Below, in pieces: positions 5,106-14,699 of a stretch of 38,478 nucleotides of DNA; positions within the stretch are counted from its first letter, which is position 1, and every line of letters begins with the position of its first letter. The notes beneath the pieces were generated by a model. The model saw nothing but the letters and a program-made list of their open reading frames with translations, was not told where the DNA came from and did not search any database. Where the stretch lies: positions 1-38,478 of the forward strand of contig JASURT010000005.1 of NCBI GenBank assembly GCA_030446435.1, given 5' to 3'. The DNA is from Candidatus Ozemibacter sp. (lineage in GTDB: Bacteria > Muiribacteriota > Ozemobacteria > Ozemobacterales > Ozemobacteraceae). Made by a program: the position numbers and the translations under genes.

Positions 5106-7946
5106 TTAAACCTGGCTTCTCAGTTCATCGAGTTCGTAAATATTGAATTCACGGCTTTTGCCTTTGATTGAACAACGCCTTAAAAAGTGAACTCTGGCTT
5201 TGCCTTTCAGAACTCTCATGGCTGAACCCGAGATAATAATTCCGGCATCGCTGTTAAATGCTTCGTTTTTAAGTCTGGCTGCCAGATTTACCGTGTCTCC
5301 AATCACCGTAAAATCGAGTTTGCCTTTATAGGATCCGATTCGCCCGGAAATTACCTTGCCTGATGCTATGCCCGCCTGAAGTTTCAGTGAGTTTTCAGCA
5401 AGAATTTTCCTTAGCTCTATGGCAGCGGTGGCTGCTCTCAGGCAGTGAGATTCTGCAATGTTTGCATCATGCCTGAAAACCAGCATAATCGTTTTTTCGA
5501 TTATCTTATCGATATTGCCGCCCTGCTTTTTACTGGCTTCATCACAGATCGTGACAAATCTATTCAAAGCTTCGATCGTTTCTTGTGACGGTTTTTGTTC
5601 ATACAGTTCGGAAAAATTTCTGATCTCAGCAAAAATTACTGTAGCCTCACAATATTCACCACCTGGATAAAGTTCTGAGTGCAGGTTCTGCTCGATCTCA
5701 GAGATGGCTTCTTTTGAAACGTAGTCTTTAAGAAGATTGCGTTGCTTCAGCCCCGCGATCATTTCAGAGAAACTTCGGTTCAAGGCTTCAAGCTCATCAC
5801 CGGAACTGAATCGCAGCTTCCAGTCTACAGCGCCGCGTGCCACTTTTTCTGCACTTTCGGCCATAGAAAAAACCGGTTCAATCAAAAAGCGATCGAGCAA
5901 AAGAGACGAAAAATAGAGCAAAAGAAGCATGAACAAAAAGCCCGCATAAATGAACTGAGAAATACTGAAGCCCGAAAAGCCCTGGTTAAGGCGGGCAATG
6001 GCAATCACTTTATGTGGCAGGGCCAGGTTGGTTCTGATCATTACAATTTTTTCTTTGTCAGAAAGGTTTTCGCGATAGATTTGGTTTGTATTGGTGTTAA
6101 GATATGGTGCGAAAATTTCTGATTGCTTGTTGGCAAAGCTTCCTTGCCAGAAGTCTTTTTCGCTTATCTGCCGAATCGGAAAGAAGCCGTAGTCGATTTC
6201 GGCCTGACCAAATTTTTCGTGAAAAAAACCGGTTTCAGTTTTGTCGCTATAATAGCGGCTTAAAATAGGGCCCAAATCGTATTTTAGATTAAGTATTGCC
6301 GGCTCTTCAGAAGCATTGCCGGTGATGATATTGCTTGAAACCCAGACCGGGTTCGAACCCTGATTGAGCAGGTAAAGTCCTCCTACCGACTGCATTGAAT
6401 CGCCGGCAAATGTAACCTTGATTTTTTTGCCGGCAAGTAAGAAATAATGCTGTGGTGTTCGATTGTTGCGCCCGTCTTCTTTGAGCCAGTTCAGCGTCAT
6501 CGTTGGCAGAAACGACCATATCGGGTCGCTTCCTTTCATCTTAAAAACAGAAGCCCGTTGCGGAAACGAGCAGGAAAAGTTCTGCTCTTTCGATACGTAG
6601 ACTGCCTCTGAGAAGGGGAGAATTTTGCCAAGTCGCCGGCATAAGGTCGTAAATTCATCGTCACTGATGTTAAGAAATTTTTGACTAAGGTCGGGCCTTG
6701 ATGCAAGAAAAGTTTCGTATTCCGTGATTCTGTGAAAAATCTGTTCGAAATTCTGGGCTATTTTCATTTCCATATGCTGAATGAGATTCAATCGTGAAAT
6801 ATTTTTGTCAAAGCTGCGAAACAAATACAGGCTCACCGCCATTGTCGAAAACGGAAAAATCGAGGCGAGAATAATTGCTCCCAGAGCTCTTTTTTTCAAA
6901 CTTTTCGGCAGGTCATCAGGAAAAATAGTGAATCTGAAAAACAGCATTGCTGTCAAAATGATTATCAGAACACCTGAAGATCTGAAAAGCTTTCTGTATG
7001 CCTTGATCGGATGGTCGATCGTTTTTTCGGGAATTAGAATTTCGAGAAAAGGAATCTTGTCCAACTCTTTAACAACCCGGTTTCCGCCTTCATGCAGAAA
7101 ATGTCTGACAAAGGTTTGATTTGTGGGGGCGAGTATTTTTATACCATCATCACAATTTCTGATGCCACAGTTGAAATTATCAGCTTGCTGTTGCGAATAA
7201 CTGGTTAAGACCGGCTTTAATACCAGTTTTATATTTTTACCGTTTTTTGCTGCGTGTTTGAAAATAGTCTGGCTGGACATATCGCGTCCACGGTAGACCA
7301 GAATCGCATGTGAAAATCTTCTGCCCTTCTGAGCTTCAAGAATCTGAAAAAAGATTTCACCCCCAAAAGAAACGGAATAATTCCTGGCAACTTTGTTTTT
7401 CAACAAAGTGCTGGTGGTTAAAGTTTTGAACAATTGTTGAAAAATCAGACGGCTTTCGGAAATTTTTCGGGCGGCCTTAGAATTGTCTTTAGAAGCTTTT
7501 GAACTTAAAAGAGCGAAAATCTTGCGAAAGAGAATCTTGTGCGGAAAAATTTGTTCTTTTATATCTTCTGGCTTATATGAAACTGAAAACAATGAACCAT
7601 TCTTGTTTTCACGAAAGATTGCCATTATTGGTCGTACTTCAATCGCCCCGGCGATTTTATCGACTATCTGTTCCGGTCTGGCCTTTTCGTCCTCATTGAT
7701 CAGCTTGAGAATTTTGAAGGTCTGATTTTGCAGATAGGCTTCTGGTTTAAGTGAATGATTGAAAAAAGAAATTTGGTCTTCATATTCACTTATCAGTTTC
7801 GTTTGTGAATATTCGCGGTATTTTTCGTTAAAATAATCGAAAGCCTGAAATGAAATCAGAATGGGCAAGAGAATCGTCAGCCCCCAGATCATCCCCATTT
7901 GAAGCCAATTCAGGTCTGTTTTTGCAGTAGAAAATGCTTTTTTCAT
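5106..7946 (-). CDS. Membrane class III nucleotidyl cyclase, C2-like subunit (metal Asp lost)
   Basis: A 946-residue protein with four membrane segments (about 17-36, 323-342, 355-377, 662-687). These enclose two large extracytoplasmic regions, followed by a HAMP linker (about 687-740) and a class III cyclase domain (767-940). The two metal-binding Asp are replaced: the first is Glu774 (FAEIRNFS, codon GAG) and the second is Lys818 (DKIIEKTI, codon AAA). Adenine-contact Lys814 and Thr880, transition-state Asn887 and Arg891 (TVNLAAR), and the KGK phosphate Lys near 928-930 remain. This is the residue set of mammalian AC C2 halves. It overlaps the upstream paralogue by ATGA (start 7946), so equal synthesis is likely. 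Alone it should be inactive; with the 7943-10888 product it could complete one active site. Confidence 0.88.
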   Translation of the reverse strand: MKKAFSTAKTDLNWLQMGMIWGLTILLPILISFQAFDYFNEKYREYSQTKLISEYEDQISFFNHSLKPEAYLQNQTFKILKLINEDEKARPEQIVDKIAGAIEVRPIMAIFRENKNGSLFSVSYKPEDIKEQIFPHKILFRKIFALLSSKASKDNSKAARKISESRLIFQQLFKTLTTSTLLKNKVARNYSVSFGGEIFFQILEAQKGRRFSHAILVYRGRDMSSQTIFKHAAKNGKNIKLVLKPVLTSYSQQQADNFNCGIRNCDDGIKILAPTNQTFVRHFLHEGGNRVVKELDKIPFLEILIPEKTIDHPIKAYRKLFRSSGVLIIILTAMLFFRFTIFPDDLPKSLKKRALGAIILASIFPFSTMAVSLYLFRSFDKNISRLNLIQHMEMKIAQNFEQIFHRITEYETFLASRPDLSQKFLNISDDEFTTLCRRLGKILPFSEAVYVSKEQNFSCSFPQRASVFKMKGSDPIWSFLPTMTLNWLKEDGRNNRTPQHYFLLAGKKIKVTFAGDSMQSVGGLYLLNQGSNPVWVSSNIITGNASEEPAILNLKYDLGPILSRYYSDKTETGFFHEKFGQAEIDYGFFPIRQISEKDFWQGSFANKQSEIFAPYLNTNTNQIYRENLSDKEKIVMIRTNLALPHKVIAIARLNQGFSGFSISQFIYAGFLFMLLLLYFSSLLLDRFLIEPVFSMAESAEKVARGAVDWKLRFSSGDELEALNRSFSEMIAGLKQRNLLKDYVSKEAISEIEQNLHSELYPGGEYCEATVIFAEIRNFSELYEQKPSQETIEALNRFVTICDEASKKQGGNIDKIIEKTIMLVFRHDANIAESHCLRAATAAIELRKILAENSLKLQAGIASGKVISGRIGSYKGKLDFTVIGDTVNLAARLKNEAFNSDAGIIISGSAMRVLKGKARVHFLRRCSIKGKSREFNIYELDELRSQV

Positions 7947-10888
7947 GGCTTGCGCCCTTTTAGCTCGTGTTTGTCGGGTAAAAAGTCCGCAAACTCGAAC
8001 AAGTTGCGACTTTTCTGCTCTGTGACCGGACAAACAAGAATTTTGCTGGAGGTTGAAGAGGTTTGTGCCTCGAGTTCAGCTGCGATTTCCGTGGCTTTGC
8101 CGGTAACCGTAAAAGTTTTTCGCCCTGTTTCACTGCCAATACTTCCTGAAATAACCTTCCCGGTAGCGATTCCGATGCCATTTTCGATGGTAAACTCATC
8201 ATTTTCCCTGCGCTTTTTATTGAAAATTTTCAGGGCATCTCGCATGGCCAGCGCAGAATTGCAGGCTCTTACCGCAGGGGCAGGCAGGCCCGGACCCGAA
8301 TAAAAAATTGCCACGATTGCATCACCTACGTATTTATCTATGACCCCGTTTTCTTTCAAGATGACGTCTTCCATTGCAGTAAAGTATGAATTGAGCATGT
8401 CGACAACTTCGAAAGGTGGGTGAGTTTCTGTGATGCTGGTGAAGCCTCTGATGTCGGACGAAATAATTGAAACTTCAATGGTCTCGCTTGAACTTTGTTC
8501 TTGATCCTCGAGTTTGGCAATGTTTTCAATCAGTCTGTCAGAAACATATCTGCTGATCAGCTGTTTTTGCTTCAGGGCCACCGACATTTCATTGAAAGCC
8601 TGATTGATTTTACTGAATTCATTTATCTGAGTTTTTTGAATGGTTACCCCGAGTTGATCAGAATTTATGGCCTTGATTCCCTGGGTAAGAAAATCAATCG
8701 GCCTGAGAAACTGGTTTGACAATGCCCCTGAAATTACGGTCAGAACTATGATTGAATAGCCCAGAATAAATGGGAAAATCATGAATATGGCCTGGCCGAT
8801 ATCATTGAGTTTGCGTGCTTTTCCGTAGGCGACAAAAACTCCCTGATGGTTTTCTCTGAATCTCCAGCCTTTTATTTCAAGACCAGATTTGCTGCGAACC
8901 ACCCTGATTCCGTTCTCTCTTTGATTCATGGCCTGGTCAAAAATTTCGGCCAGATCTTTATCAAAAATTGCTCTTGGTGGCCAGGTAAAATGAGTGTAAG
9001 TTGAATGTCGCCGTAATCTGGCACTTGATTTTATATCGACAAGACCTGAAGAATCGTCGAAAAATTGGGGATTTTTAAGATTTATGGCTACCAGATACTT
9101 ATTTGAATCAAGCTCTATATTGTTGGTTCTTAAAAAGCCGAGAATGCTATCACCAGAATGAATTGGAACGATCAGAAAAATTGCCAGGTTGGTATCAAGG
9201 GTGTGAACAATCTCTCGTTGAAGAGTGCCTTCATTAGGCACGGCAGTTTCTTCTATCTCAGGAGTAAGAAAGTTTTCAAGCAGACCCATGGTTACATTGG
9301 CTTTGATTTCAAGCTCCTGAGCTTTTCGGCCGCCGGCATTCAACAGGCCCTGATTGATGACATATTTTGCCAGCAGACCTTCAAGTAGTGTTGAATCACG
9401 TCTTGCCGTTCCATGTAAATCAAAAAACTCGCCTTGCGGCGTGTAAAAAGAAACGGCAGTGACCCAGTTGTAAAGGTCGGGAAAAGTTTTTTCAATATTT
9501 TGAATCTTCGTCGCTATGGGGTGCTGGTCGCCATGGTTTTGCAACCATTGCTTTATTTTAAGACTTTTGACCTGAAGTCTAAGTCGGTTTTCGCTTTCAA
9601 AGCGGGTAAATACATCGAGTTTGTTGTTTACTCTTGCTACCAGATGCGATTCAACAACTCTTTCGTAGCCCGAAAGAAGATAATAACTGAAAATGGCGGT
9701 TGCTGAAACCGGTAAAAGGACAATTATTCCCAGAACAGCCGCAAGTTTTATGTGAATTTTTAAAGGTAGATCGAGGCCGAAAAACCAGGTTCTGAAAAAC
9801 AAAAGCATATACAGCATCAGAAGAATTTTTGAAAACAGCTTAACAAAGCGGCTTAGCTCGATTAGATCACTTATTTCTGCTGAAATTGGTGCGGTTGCCA
9901 GAAGTTTTATATCTTTCGGGAAAAGGCTGGCAGAAGCGGGAAAAACCTTGTTCCAATGGATCAGATGAGCAAAAAACTCTTTTGGAAGTGGTGACACAAA
10001 GCTGATCTGATCAGAATCTGTTTTAAAGCCATTTTGTGTCGCTTTGGCATTTTTTATCAAAGATGTTGTAACTTCAGCGGCAGAACTATTGGTTTGTGCA
10101 TAATCAGCAAGCTTAATCGGGTCTATGGAGTTCTGGGTGACAATTACGTTATAACAGCCGTGAATGTTGACACTACTAAGACAGCAGTAATTGTAGGTAT
10201 AAAGATACTGTTTTGAAAAATAGTCAGAATAGATTCGCCGAACCTGGTCGAATTGATGGTGTAAATCGATAAAGCGGCTGATATAAGTATTAATTAAATA
10301 GTCACGCTCGAGAAAAATATAAAGTATTTCATTCAGTTGTGGGTTGCTTGAGCTTTTCAGATCCCACTTTTTCAGATAATTTTGCTGATACATCGAAGCG
10401 GCAAGACCAAGATTTGCATTCGACAGGGCCAGAGCAAGCTTGCGCGAGTCTTTGCCAAGCTGCTGGTGAAGCCGGTGGTCATACCAGTAATAAAGATTTT
10501 CAAATTGAACTGAGTTGCAGTTGAACAGCAACGGACTGACACCCAGAGATTTCAGTTCGCCGGCAAATTTTTCAGGCAAAGCTTCATTGAACTGGTCGCG
10601 ACCAAAATTTCGCGAAGGGTAAAGCCGAAGTATGTCGGTGGTTATCTCTGGCAGAAGCTTTCTGTGAGCCTTTCTGATCAGATGCTTAACGTAGTTTTGG
10701 GGCTTGAGTCTCGATTTGAAACTTTCCATTTCCAGAAGAAGTTTTTCTCGAAGAAGCTCAAGAGCCGATTCTCTTGACCTTTCCATGATTCGATCAGATA
10801 GAAAATTGATAAAAATCACAGGAATGCCGATTACCAGCAAACCTGTGATTAATATGAGAAAACTTTTTCTGAAATTGTTTTGGTTCAA
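7943..10888 (-). CDS. Membrane class III nucleotidyl cyclase, C1-like subunit (transition-state residues lost)
   Basis: A 981-residue paralogue of the downstream gene with the same plan: membrane segments about 6-29, 350-370, 381-404 and 700-722, two large extracytoplasmic regions, HAMP (about 722-775) and a cyclase domain (805-981). Metal Asp812 (SSDIRGFT) and Asp856 (DKYVGDAI) are intact. The positions normally holding transition-state Asn and Arg are Glu934 and Glu938 (TGKATEIAAELE; codons checked on the minus strand). The chain stops just after HELKGR, so the usual last strand is absent. The start is TTG at 10888, overlapping the TldE stop by 4 bp; no ATG occurs in the first 30 codons. 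It matches a C1-type half-enzyme supplying metals but not transition-state contacts. Confidence 0.88.
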   Translation of the reverse strand: MNQNNFRKSFLILITGLLVIGIPVIFINFLSDRIMERSRESALELLREKLLLEMESFKSRLKPQNYVKHLIRKAHRKLLPEITTDILRLYPSRNFGRDQFNEALPEKFAGELKSLGVSPLLFNCNSVQFENLYYWYDHRLHQQLGKDSRKLALALSNANLGLAASMYQQNYLKKWDLKSSSNPQLNEILYIFLERDYLINTYISRFIDLHHQFDQVRRIYSDYFSKQYLYTYNYCCLSSVNIHGCYNVIVTQNSIDPIKLADYAQTNSSAAEVTTSLIKNAKATQNGFKTDSDQISFVSPLPKEFFAHLIHWNKVFPASASLFPKDIKLLATAPISAEISDLIELSRFVKLFSKILLMLYMLLFFRTWFFGLDLPLKIHIKLAAVLGIIVLLPVSATAIFSYYLLSGYERVVESHLVARVNNKLDVFTRFESENRLRLQVKSLKIKQWLQNHGDQHPIATKIQNIEKTFPDLYNWVTAVSFYTPQGEFFDLHGTARRDSTLLEGLLAKYVINQGLLNAGGRKAQELEIKANVTMGLLENFLTPEIEETAVPNEGTLQREIVHTLDTNLAIFLIVPIHSGDSILGFLRTNNIELDSNKYLVAINLKNPQFFDDSSGLVDIKSSARLRRHSTYTHFTWPPRAIFDKDLAEIFDQAMNQRENGIRVVRSKSGLEIKGWRFRENHQGVFVAYGKARKLNDIGQAIFMIFPFILGYSIIVLTVISGALSNQFLRPIDFLTQGIKAINSDQLGVTIQKTQINEFSKINQAFNEMSVALKQKQLISRYVSDRLIENIAKLEDQEQSSSETIEVSIISSDIRGFTSITETHPPFEVVDMLNSYFTAMEDVILKENGVIDKYVGDAIVAIFYSGPGLPAPAVRACNSALAMRDALKIFNKKRRENDEFTIENGIGIATGKVISGSIGSETGRKTFTVTGKATEIAAELEAQTSSTSSKILVCPVTEQKSRNLFEFADFLPDKHELKGRKP

Positions 10889-12105
10889 AGTTTCTTTACA
10901 TCTAAATTGACAACGGCGAGTCTTTCGTCACCGGCACAATAAAACTTGTTCGAAGAAACGCCGACGAAATTTTTCCCGAAAAAGTCAAAAATTGAGCCAC
11001 TAATCGTCATTTCTGGCAGTCGCCCGATTAGTTTTTCACCATCGGTAAGATAGGCCACCTGAACCGGTGAAGCGAACATGCCGTCGGGGGTGAAGTCGCC
11101 GCCGCTGGCAATAGCAACGAGAATGCCCATCTTGCCCTGCAAAAGCTGTTTCAGGGTTTTGTCTGATGGGGCGATTTCAAGCATGCATGTGCCCAACGAT
11201 GGCACGCTGTCATAATTTCCGCCAGCACAGCCGGTATTCATAAAACCAAACTGTCTCGCAGTGCGCTTGTCAGTGTAGGGTCTTCTGATGAATCCACGTT
11301 CGATAAGAGTTAGCAGGTCTGCATTTGCAATCGTTCCTTCAGCGTCGAAAGCCGGTGAAAAAGTTTCAATCGGGTCATTGGCTATTCGCAGTGAAAAATC
11401 TTCAGAAAAGACCTGCTGGTCAAACTGTCCGTCAAAAAGTGAAGCTTTGTTGCCAACCATTTTACCGTTCAGATCGCGCAGAAACAGACGCGTGAGAGTG
11501 CCTTGATCAATTATTACCGGAATTTCCCCATCGATAGCTTCAAGCTTGTTTTGATAGGCTTCGATTATCTGGTTTACTGCGTCGACGACTCTGGTTTCAT
11601 CGAGCTCGCGCTGAGCGACTCCGAAAAAAGTGTCCATTATGCCGGTTGAAGAGCTTTCTTTTAGAAGAAATGAAAGACTGAGATAGGTGTCAGAGTGACT
11701 TAGATTAAGTCCCAGCTCGTTTTCAATCGAATAATCTATCGAGCTCAGATTTACTTTGTTGCTTATGTAAAAGTTTGGGTGGGAAGTTTTTAGTTGCTGT
11801 AGAATATTTTCAATTTTATCGCAAAGCTCGGCATCAGAAATTCTGAAACCTGAAAGATCCGTTTTGTGTGATAATGATCCCCCTGGTTCGACGGGATACT
11901 CTACGGCTTCGGCCAGAAACTTCTCGGCTTTGGCAAAAAGTTCTTCTTCATTTACTTTTCCAAGACCGCCTGTTATAGAAATTTTCCCATCTTTAATCAA
12001 ACGGCAGCCAGTTTTGCATATGTCTTTTCTTCTGATAGCCTGAATCGAATTTTTTACCAGACTCAATGAGGTTTGTCTGACTCTTTGTCTTACTGTTTCT
12101 TTCAT
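10885..12105 (-). CDS. TldE/PmbA-like protein (non-catalytic partner of TldD)
   Basis: A 406-residue member of the TldD/PmbA family. It lacks the HExxxH zinc motif, as expected for TldE. It keeps family segments such as PVIIDQGTLTRLFLRDLNG, GTIANADLLTLIERGFI and the end NKFYCAGDERLAVVNLDV. In known systems TldD and TldE form a heterodimeric metalloprotease whose TldD half cuts unfolded or modified peptides (microcin B17 leader, CcdA). The start is ATG 12105 with AGGAGG in front, 10 bp after tldD. The stop overlaps the cyclase A start. The side-by-side tldD-tldE order supports a working protease. Which half provides substrate binding cannot be read here. Confidence 0.82.
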   Translation of the reverse strand: MKETVRQRVRQTSLSLVKNSIQAIRRKDICKTGCRLIKDGKISITGGLGKVNEEELFAKAEKFLAEAVEYPVEPGGSLSHKTDLSGFRISDAELCDKIENILQQLKTSHPNFYISNKVNLSSIDYSIENELGLNLSHSDTYLSLSFLLKESSSTGIMDTFFGVAQRELDETRVVDAVNQIIEAYQNKLEAIDGEIPVIIDQGTLTRLFLRDLNGKMVGNKASLFDGQFDQQVFSEDFSLRIANDPIETFSPAFDAEGTIANADLLTLIERGFIRRPYTDKRTARQFGFMNTGCAGGNYDSVPSLGTCMLEIAPSDKTLKQLLQGKMGILVAIASGGDFTPDGMFASPVQVAYLTDGEKLIGRLPEMTISGSIFDFFGKNFVGVSSNKFYCAGDERLAVVNLDVKKL

Positions 12106-12115
12106 TGCCGGCCTC

Positions 12116-13453
12116 CTATTGTACGTTTATTTCACTTACTCTGACGTAAGGTCCGCCAAAGCTTACCGGAAGAGGATATTGTTCCATTTTTCCACAACCT
12201 CCGCCCACGAAGCTTAGAATCTCGAGGCTGTCAGAAACAGCATCAATTTTATCAAGTGTTTTCATGACATTGCCGGTGATTACCGAAAATTTAACCGGTT
12301 TATCGATCTTGCCGTTTTTAATAAGATAGGCCATAGAGGGGGCCAGAGTGAAGGTTGACATACCAGAGCCATGTTTTACCGAATCAATGAAAATGCCATT
12401 TTCTATCTCGGCAAAAATCTGATCTTTGGTTTTTTGCCCTGGCTCTATATAGGTGCAGGTCATTCTTACTATGGGCTCATACTCAAAACTTACCGAACGG
12501 GCATTGCCTGTAGTTTCTTCCTGCAACTCAGCCGCTGTCATGGCGCTGTGAAGTCGCCCCTGAAGCTTTCCGTTCTCGATAAGCATGGTTTTGCCAGCCT
12601 TGGTTCCTTCATCGTCATATGGGCAAAAGCCGCTTCCGGCCACAATGCCGCTGTCGACAATGTTGAGAATGTCAGATCCGACTTTTTTGCCAAGCTTCCA
12701 TTCTTTGATCATGGTTTCATCACCAACCATGAAATCTGCTTCTGATTTGTGTCCGAAACTTTCATGCGCAAAGATACCGGCTGCCATCGGCGATAAAACC
12801 ACAGTATAATTGCCGCCTTCTATTTTTTCTGCGTTGTGAAAAAAGTCTCTGGCCTGTTCAATGAAATTTTTAGCTTCATCATGAAGGGTTTCGAGTTCTT
12901 TAAAGCTGCTCTTGGCCTTGCACCAGGATTCGCTGAAAACATTTTTTCCGCTGCCAAATCTTACCCCGACGCGCAACCCGGCAATTTGCGTATCGAATTT
13001 CAAATTTGCTCCAAGGCTTGAATAAATTTGTTTTTGACTGTGATTATCGGTATAAATGCCGCTCCAATGGGTTATTTCACTGTCGTTCTCGATTAGATTG
13101 AGATAGCTGTCTAATAGTTTTCGTTTATCACCAAGACTGACGCTTTCTACCTCGTTCCCTGAAAAATTATTATAAGTGCCCTGATTGGCCTGCAGCTTTT
13201 TAATCAGCGGGTGCTGTGCCACCATACCATCTGCATCGGCAAGAGTGGCCAGAGAATCAATTTCATTCTGTATATTCTCAATATCGGTGGTTGAAGAATA
13301 AAACCAGCGTTTGCCATCAAAAATTCTGATAAAAGCGCCGGTATCGTTTTTTTCTTTTATTTCCTCCAGTTTTCCCATTTCAATTCTTAAAATCGAGCGG
13401 TATACCTGTTCAATGCGAACATCGCAAAATAGATTGGCCGGAAATGAATACAT
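12116..13453 (-). CDS. tldD: TldD-like zinc metalloprotease
   Basis: A 445-residue TldD homologue. HESFGH at residues 230-235 is the HExxxH zinc motif of the family, and GGGCGK with PLPVSFGGPYVRV near the C-terminus supplies the other expected zinc-site region including the Cys ligand. It starts at ATG 13453 after AGGAG. The stop lies 10 bp before the TldE start. In the operon it follows two zinc-ribbon membrane proteins and precedes two cyclases. Its peptide substrate is unknown; nothing next to it looks like a classical precursor peptide. Confidence 0.87.
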   Translation of the reverse strand: MYSFPANLFCDVRIEQVYRSILRIEMGKLEEIKEKNDTGAFIRIFDGKRWFYSSTTDIENIQNEIDSLATLADADGMVAQHPLIKKLQANQGTYNNFSGNEVESVSLGDKRKLLDSYLNLIENDSEITHWSGIYTDNHSQKQIYSSLGANLKFDTQIAGLRVGVRFGSGKNVFSESWCKAKSSFKELETLHDEAKNFIEQARDFFHNAEKIEGGNYTVVLSPMAAGIFAHESFGHKSEADFMVGDETMIKEWKLGKKVGSDILNIVDSGIVAGSGFCPYDDEGTKAGKTMLIENGKLQGRLHSAMTAAELQEETTGNARSVSFEYEPIVRMTCTYIEPGQKTKDQIFAEIENGIFIDSVKHGSGMSTFTLAPSMAYLIKNGKIDKPVKFSVITGNVMKTLDKIDAVSDSLEILSFVGGGCGKMEQYPLPVSFGGPYVRVSEINVQ

Positions 13454-13473
13454 TTGCTACTCCTGATTCTAGA

Positions 13474-13716
13474 TTATTTGGCAAAGGGCAACTTGGGTTG
13501 CGTTTCAAGTTTTTCTTTTAAATATGAGCGTCGCAGTCTTTGAGCATATTCGTGATCGTCAAGGGCAGAATACCAGCGATAGGCGGTAAAGCCGCAGACG
13601 ATGATCATTACAATCAGAAAAATTTTATTGAAGTTCGTGTCTCTCTGCAAATCTGCTGAACCGCAATTTGGGCAATGGTCGGTTTCATGCTTGCAGCGAT
13701 GGCAGACTATTTTCAT
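13474..13716 (-). CDS. Small zinc-ribbon membrane protein
   Basis: An 80-residue protein with an N-terminal zinc ribbon (Cys5-X2-Cys8 and Cys15-X2-Cys18, HRCKHETDHCPNCGS), one membrane helix (about 31-46, IFLIVMIIVCGFTAYRWY) and a basic cytoplasmic or external tail. ATG 13716 overlaps the stop of the preceding gene (ATGA), and it lies 20 bp before tldD. It resembles the N-terminal part of its upstream neighbour, so the two may form one membrane complex. No known family function. Confidence 0.75.
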   Translation of the reverse strand: MKIVCHRCKHETDHCPNCGSADLQRDTNFNKIFLIVMIIVCGFTAYRWYSALDDHEYAQRLRRSYLKEKLETQPKLPFAK

Positions 13717-14618
13717 TTTTCAGCGCCACCTTCTTTTTTGTTTGAAAGAAATTCAAGACGAAAGTATGGTCTGCCATTCAGGCTTGCGAAATAAAAATTT
13801 ACCTTGCTGCGAATTGTTTGCCAGCGATATGTAAGCATACGTTCATGTACCAGAACAGACTCTATTTTCTCATTTCGGGTAAGTGAATGTTCAAGCTCGT
13901 TAAGAACAGTTTCTTCTGGTGGTCCCATCTGGCTGGCCAAAGAGATGTACATCTCATAAAAAAACTGGTCTACTGCAGGTAGGCTGTTTAAAATAGGGCA
14001 AGCCTCGTCACTGTAGTAATTGAAGTCCAGTTTGATCCAGGAAGGGGTTGGTTCGCCTACCTTCAGGGCCATATCTTTCTTTATTTTATCAAGGCCTTCG
14101 ATCGGTGGCCCAAGAAGAATGTAGCACCCAGCGCTCAGTCTTCCCTGGGCAAACATATATCTGGCTACGACGTCAAAATTACCGATTCTCGTTTTATAAT
14201 CGAGATCATAAGGGTCATCCCGGAATTCTAAATGCTGAGCAGTCTCGTTTTCAACTATTTCGCTTTTTAACATGCCCCAGACCCCGGCTCTGAAATCGCC
14301 TTCCCTGCCATAGGCTGATGCGACCCTGGCACTTTTTCTTTGCCTGGGTTCGGTTGTAGACGAACCAGAAGAGCTTCTGAATGCTTCAGCTTCTTTGACT
14401 TTTCTTCTGTTTTCAAGCTCTTCCTGAGCCGCTCTGAATGGTTTCATTGCGATTTCAGTTTCTTCTGTGACCTTGATTTCAAGAGACACGAAAATGAGGG
14501 TGAGAAAAACCAGAAGACCCGACAACTGATTGAAAAGTGAGGCTTTCGGATCTCTCAGATTATGTTTGCAGGCCGGGCAGACCTTAAGTTGTTGTTGGCA
14601 TTTCTGGCAGAGGTACAT
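13713..14618 (-). CDS. Zinc-ribbon membrane protein of unknown function
   Basis: A 301-residue protein. It has an N-terminal ribbon (Cys4-X2-Cys7, Cys14-X2-Cys17), one membrane helix (about 29-47, LSGLLVFLTLIFVSLEI), a coiled, charged stretch (about 55-100), and a soluble domain of about 190 residues with many aromatic residues. I do not recognise the soluble domain. It is the first gene of the 14618-to-5106 operon. No good ribosome site precedes ATG 14618, so it may be weakly translated or leaderless. The context of TldD/TldE and cyclases suggests an envelope-associated role, by inference only. Confidence 0.7.
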   Translation of the reverse strand: MYLCQKCQQQLKVCPACKHNLRDPKASLFNQLSGLLVFLTLIFVSLEIKVTEETEIAMKPFRAAQEELENRRKVKEAEAFRSSSGSSTTEPRQRKSARVASAYGREGDFRAGVWGMLKSEIVENETAQHLEFRDDPYDLDYKTRIGNFDVVARYMFAQGRLSAGCYILLGPPIEGLDKIKKDMALKVGEPTPSWIKLDFNYYSDEACPILNSLPAVDQFFYEMYISLASQMGPPEETVLNELEHSLTRNEKIESVLVHERMLTYRWQTIRSKVNFYFASLNGRPYFRLEFLSNKKEGGAEK

Positions 14619-14699
14619 CAGATAAAAAATATCACAAATCCAGATTAAGTGCAGCCAATAATGGCAATTTCAAGGGTGGAAAAATGACAAACGAAATTT

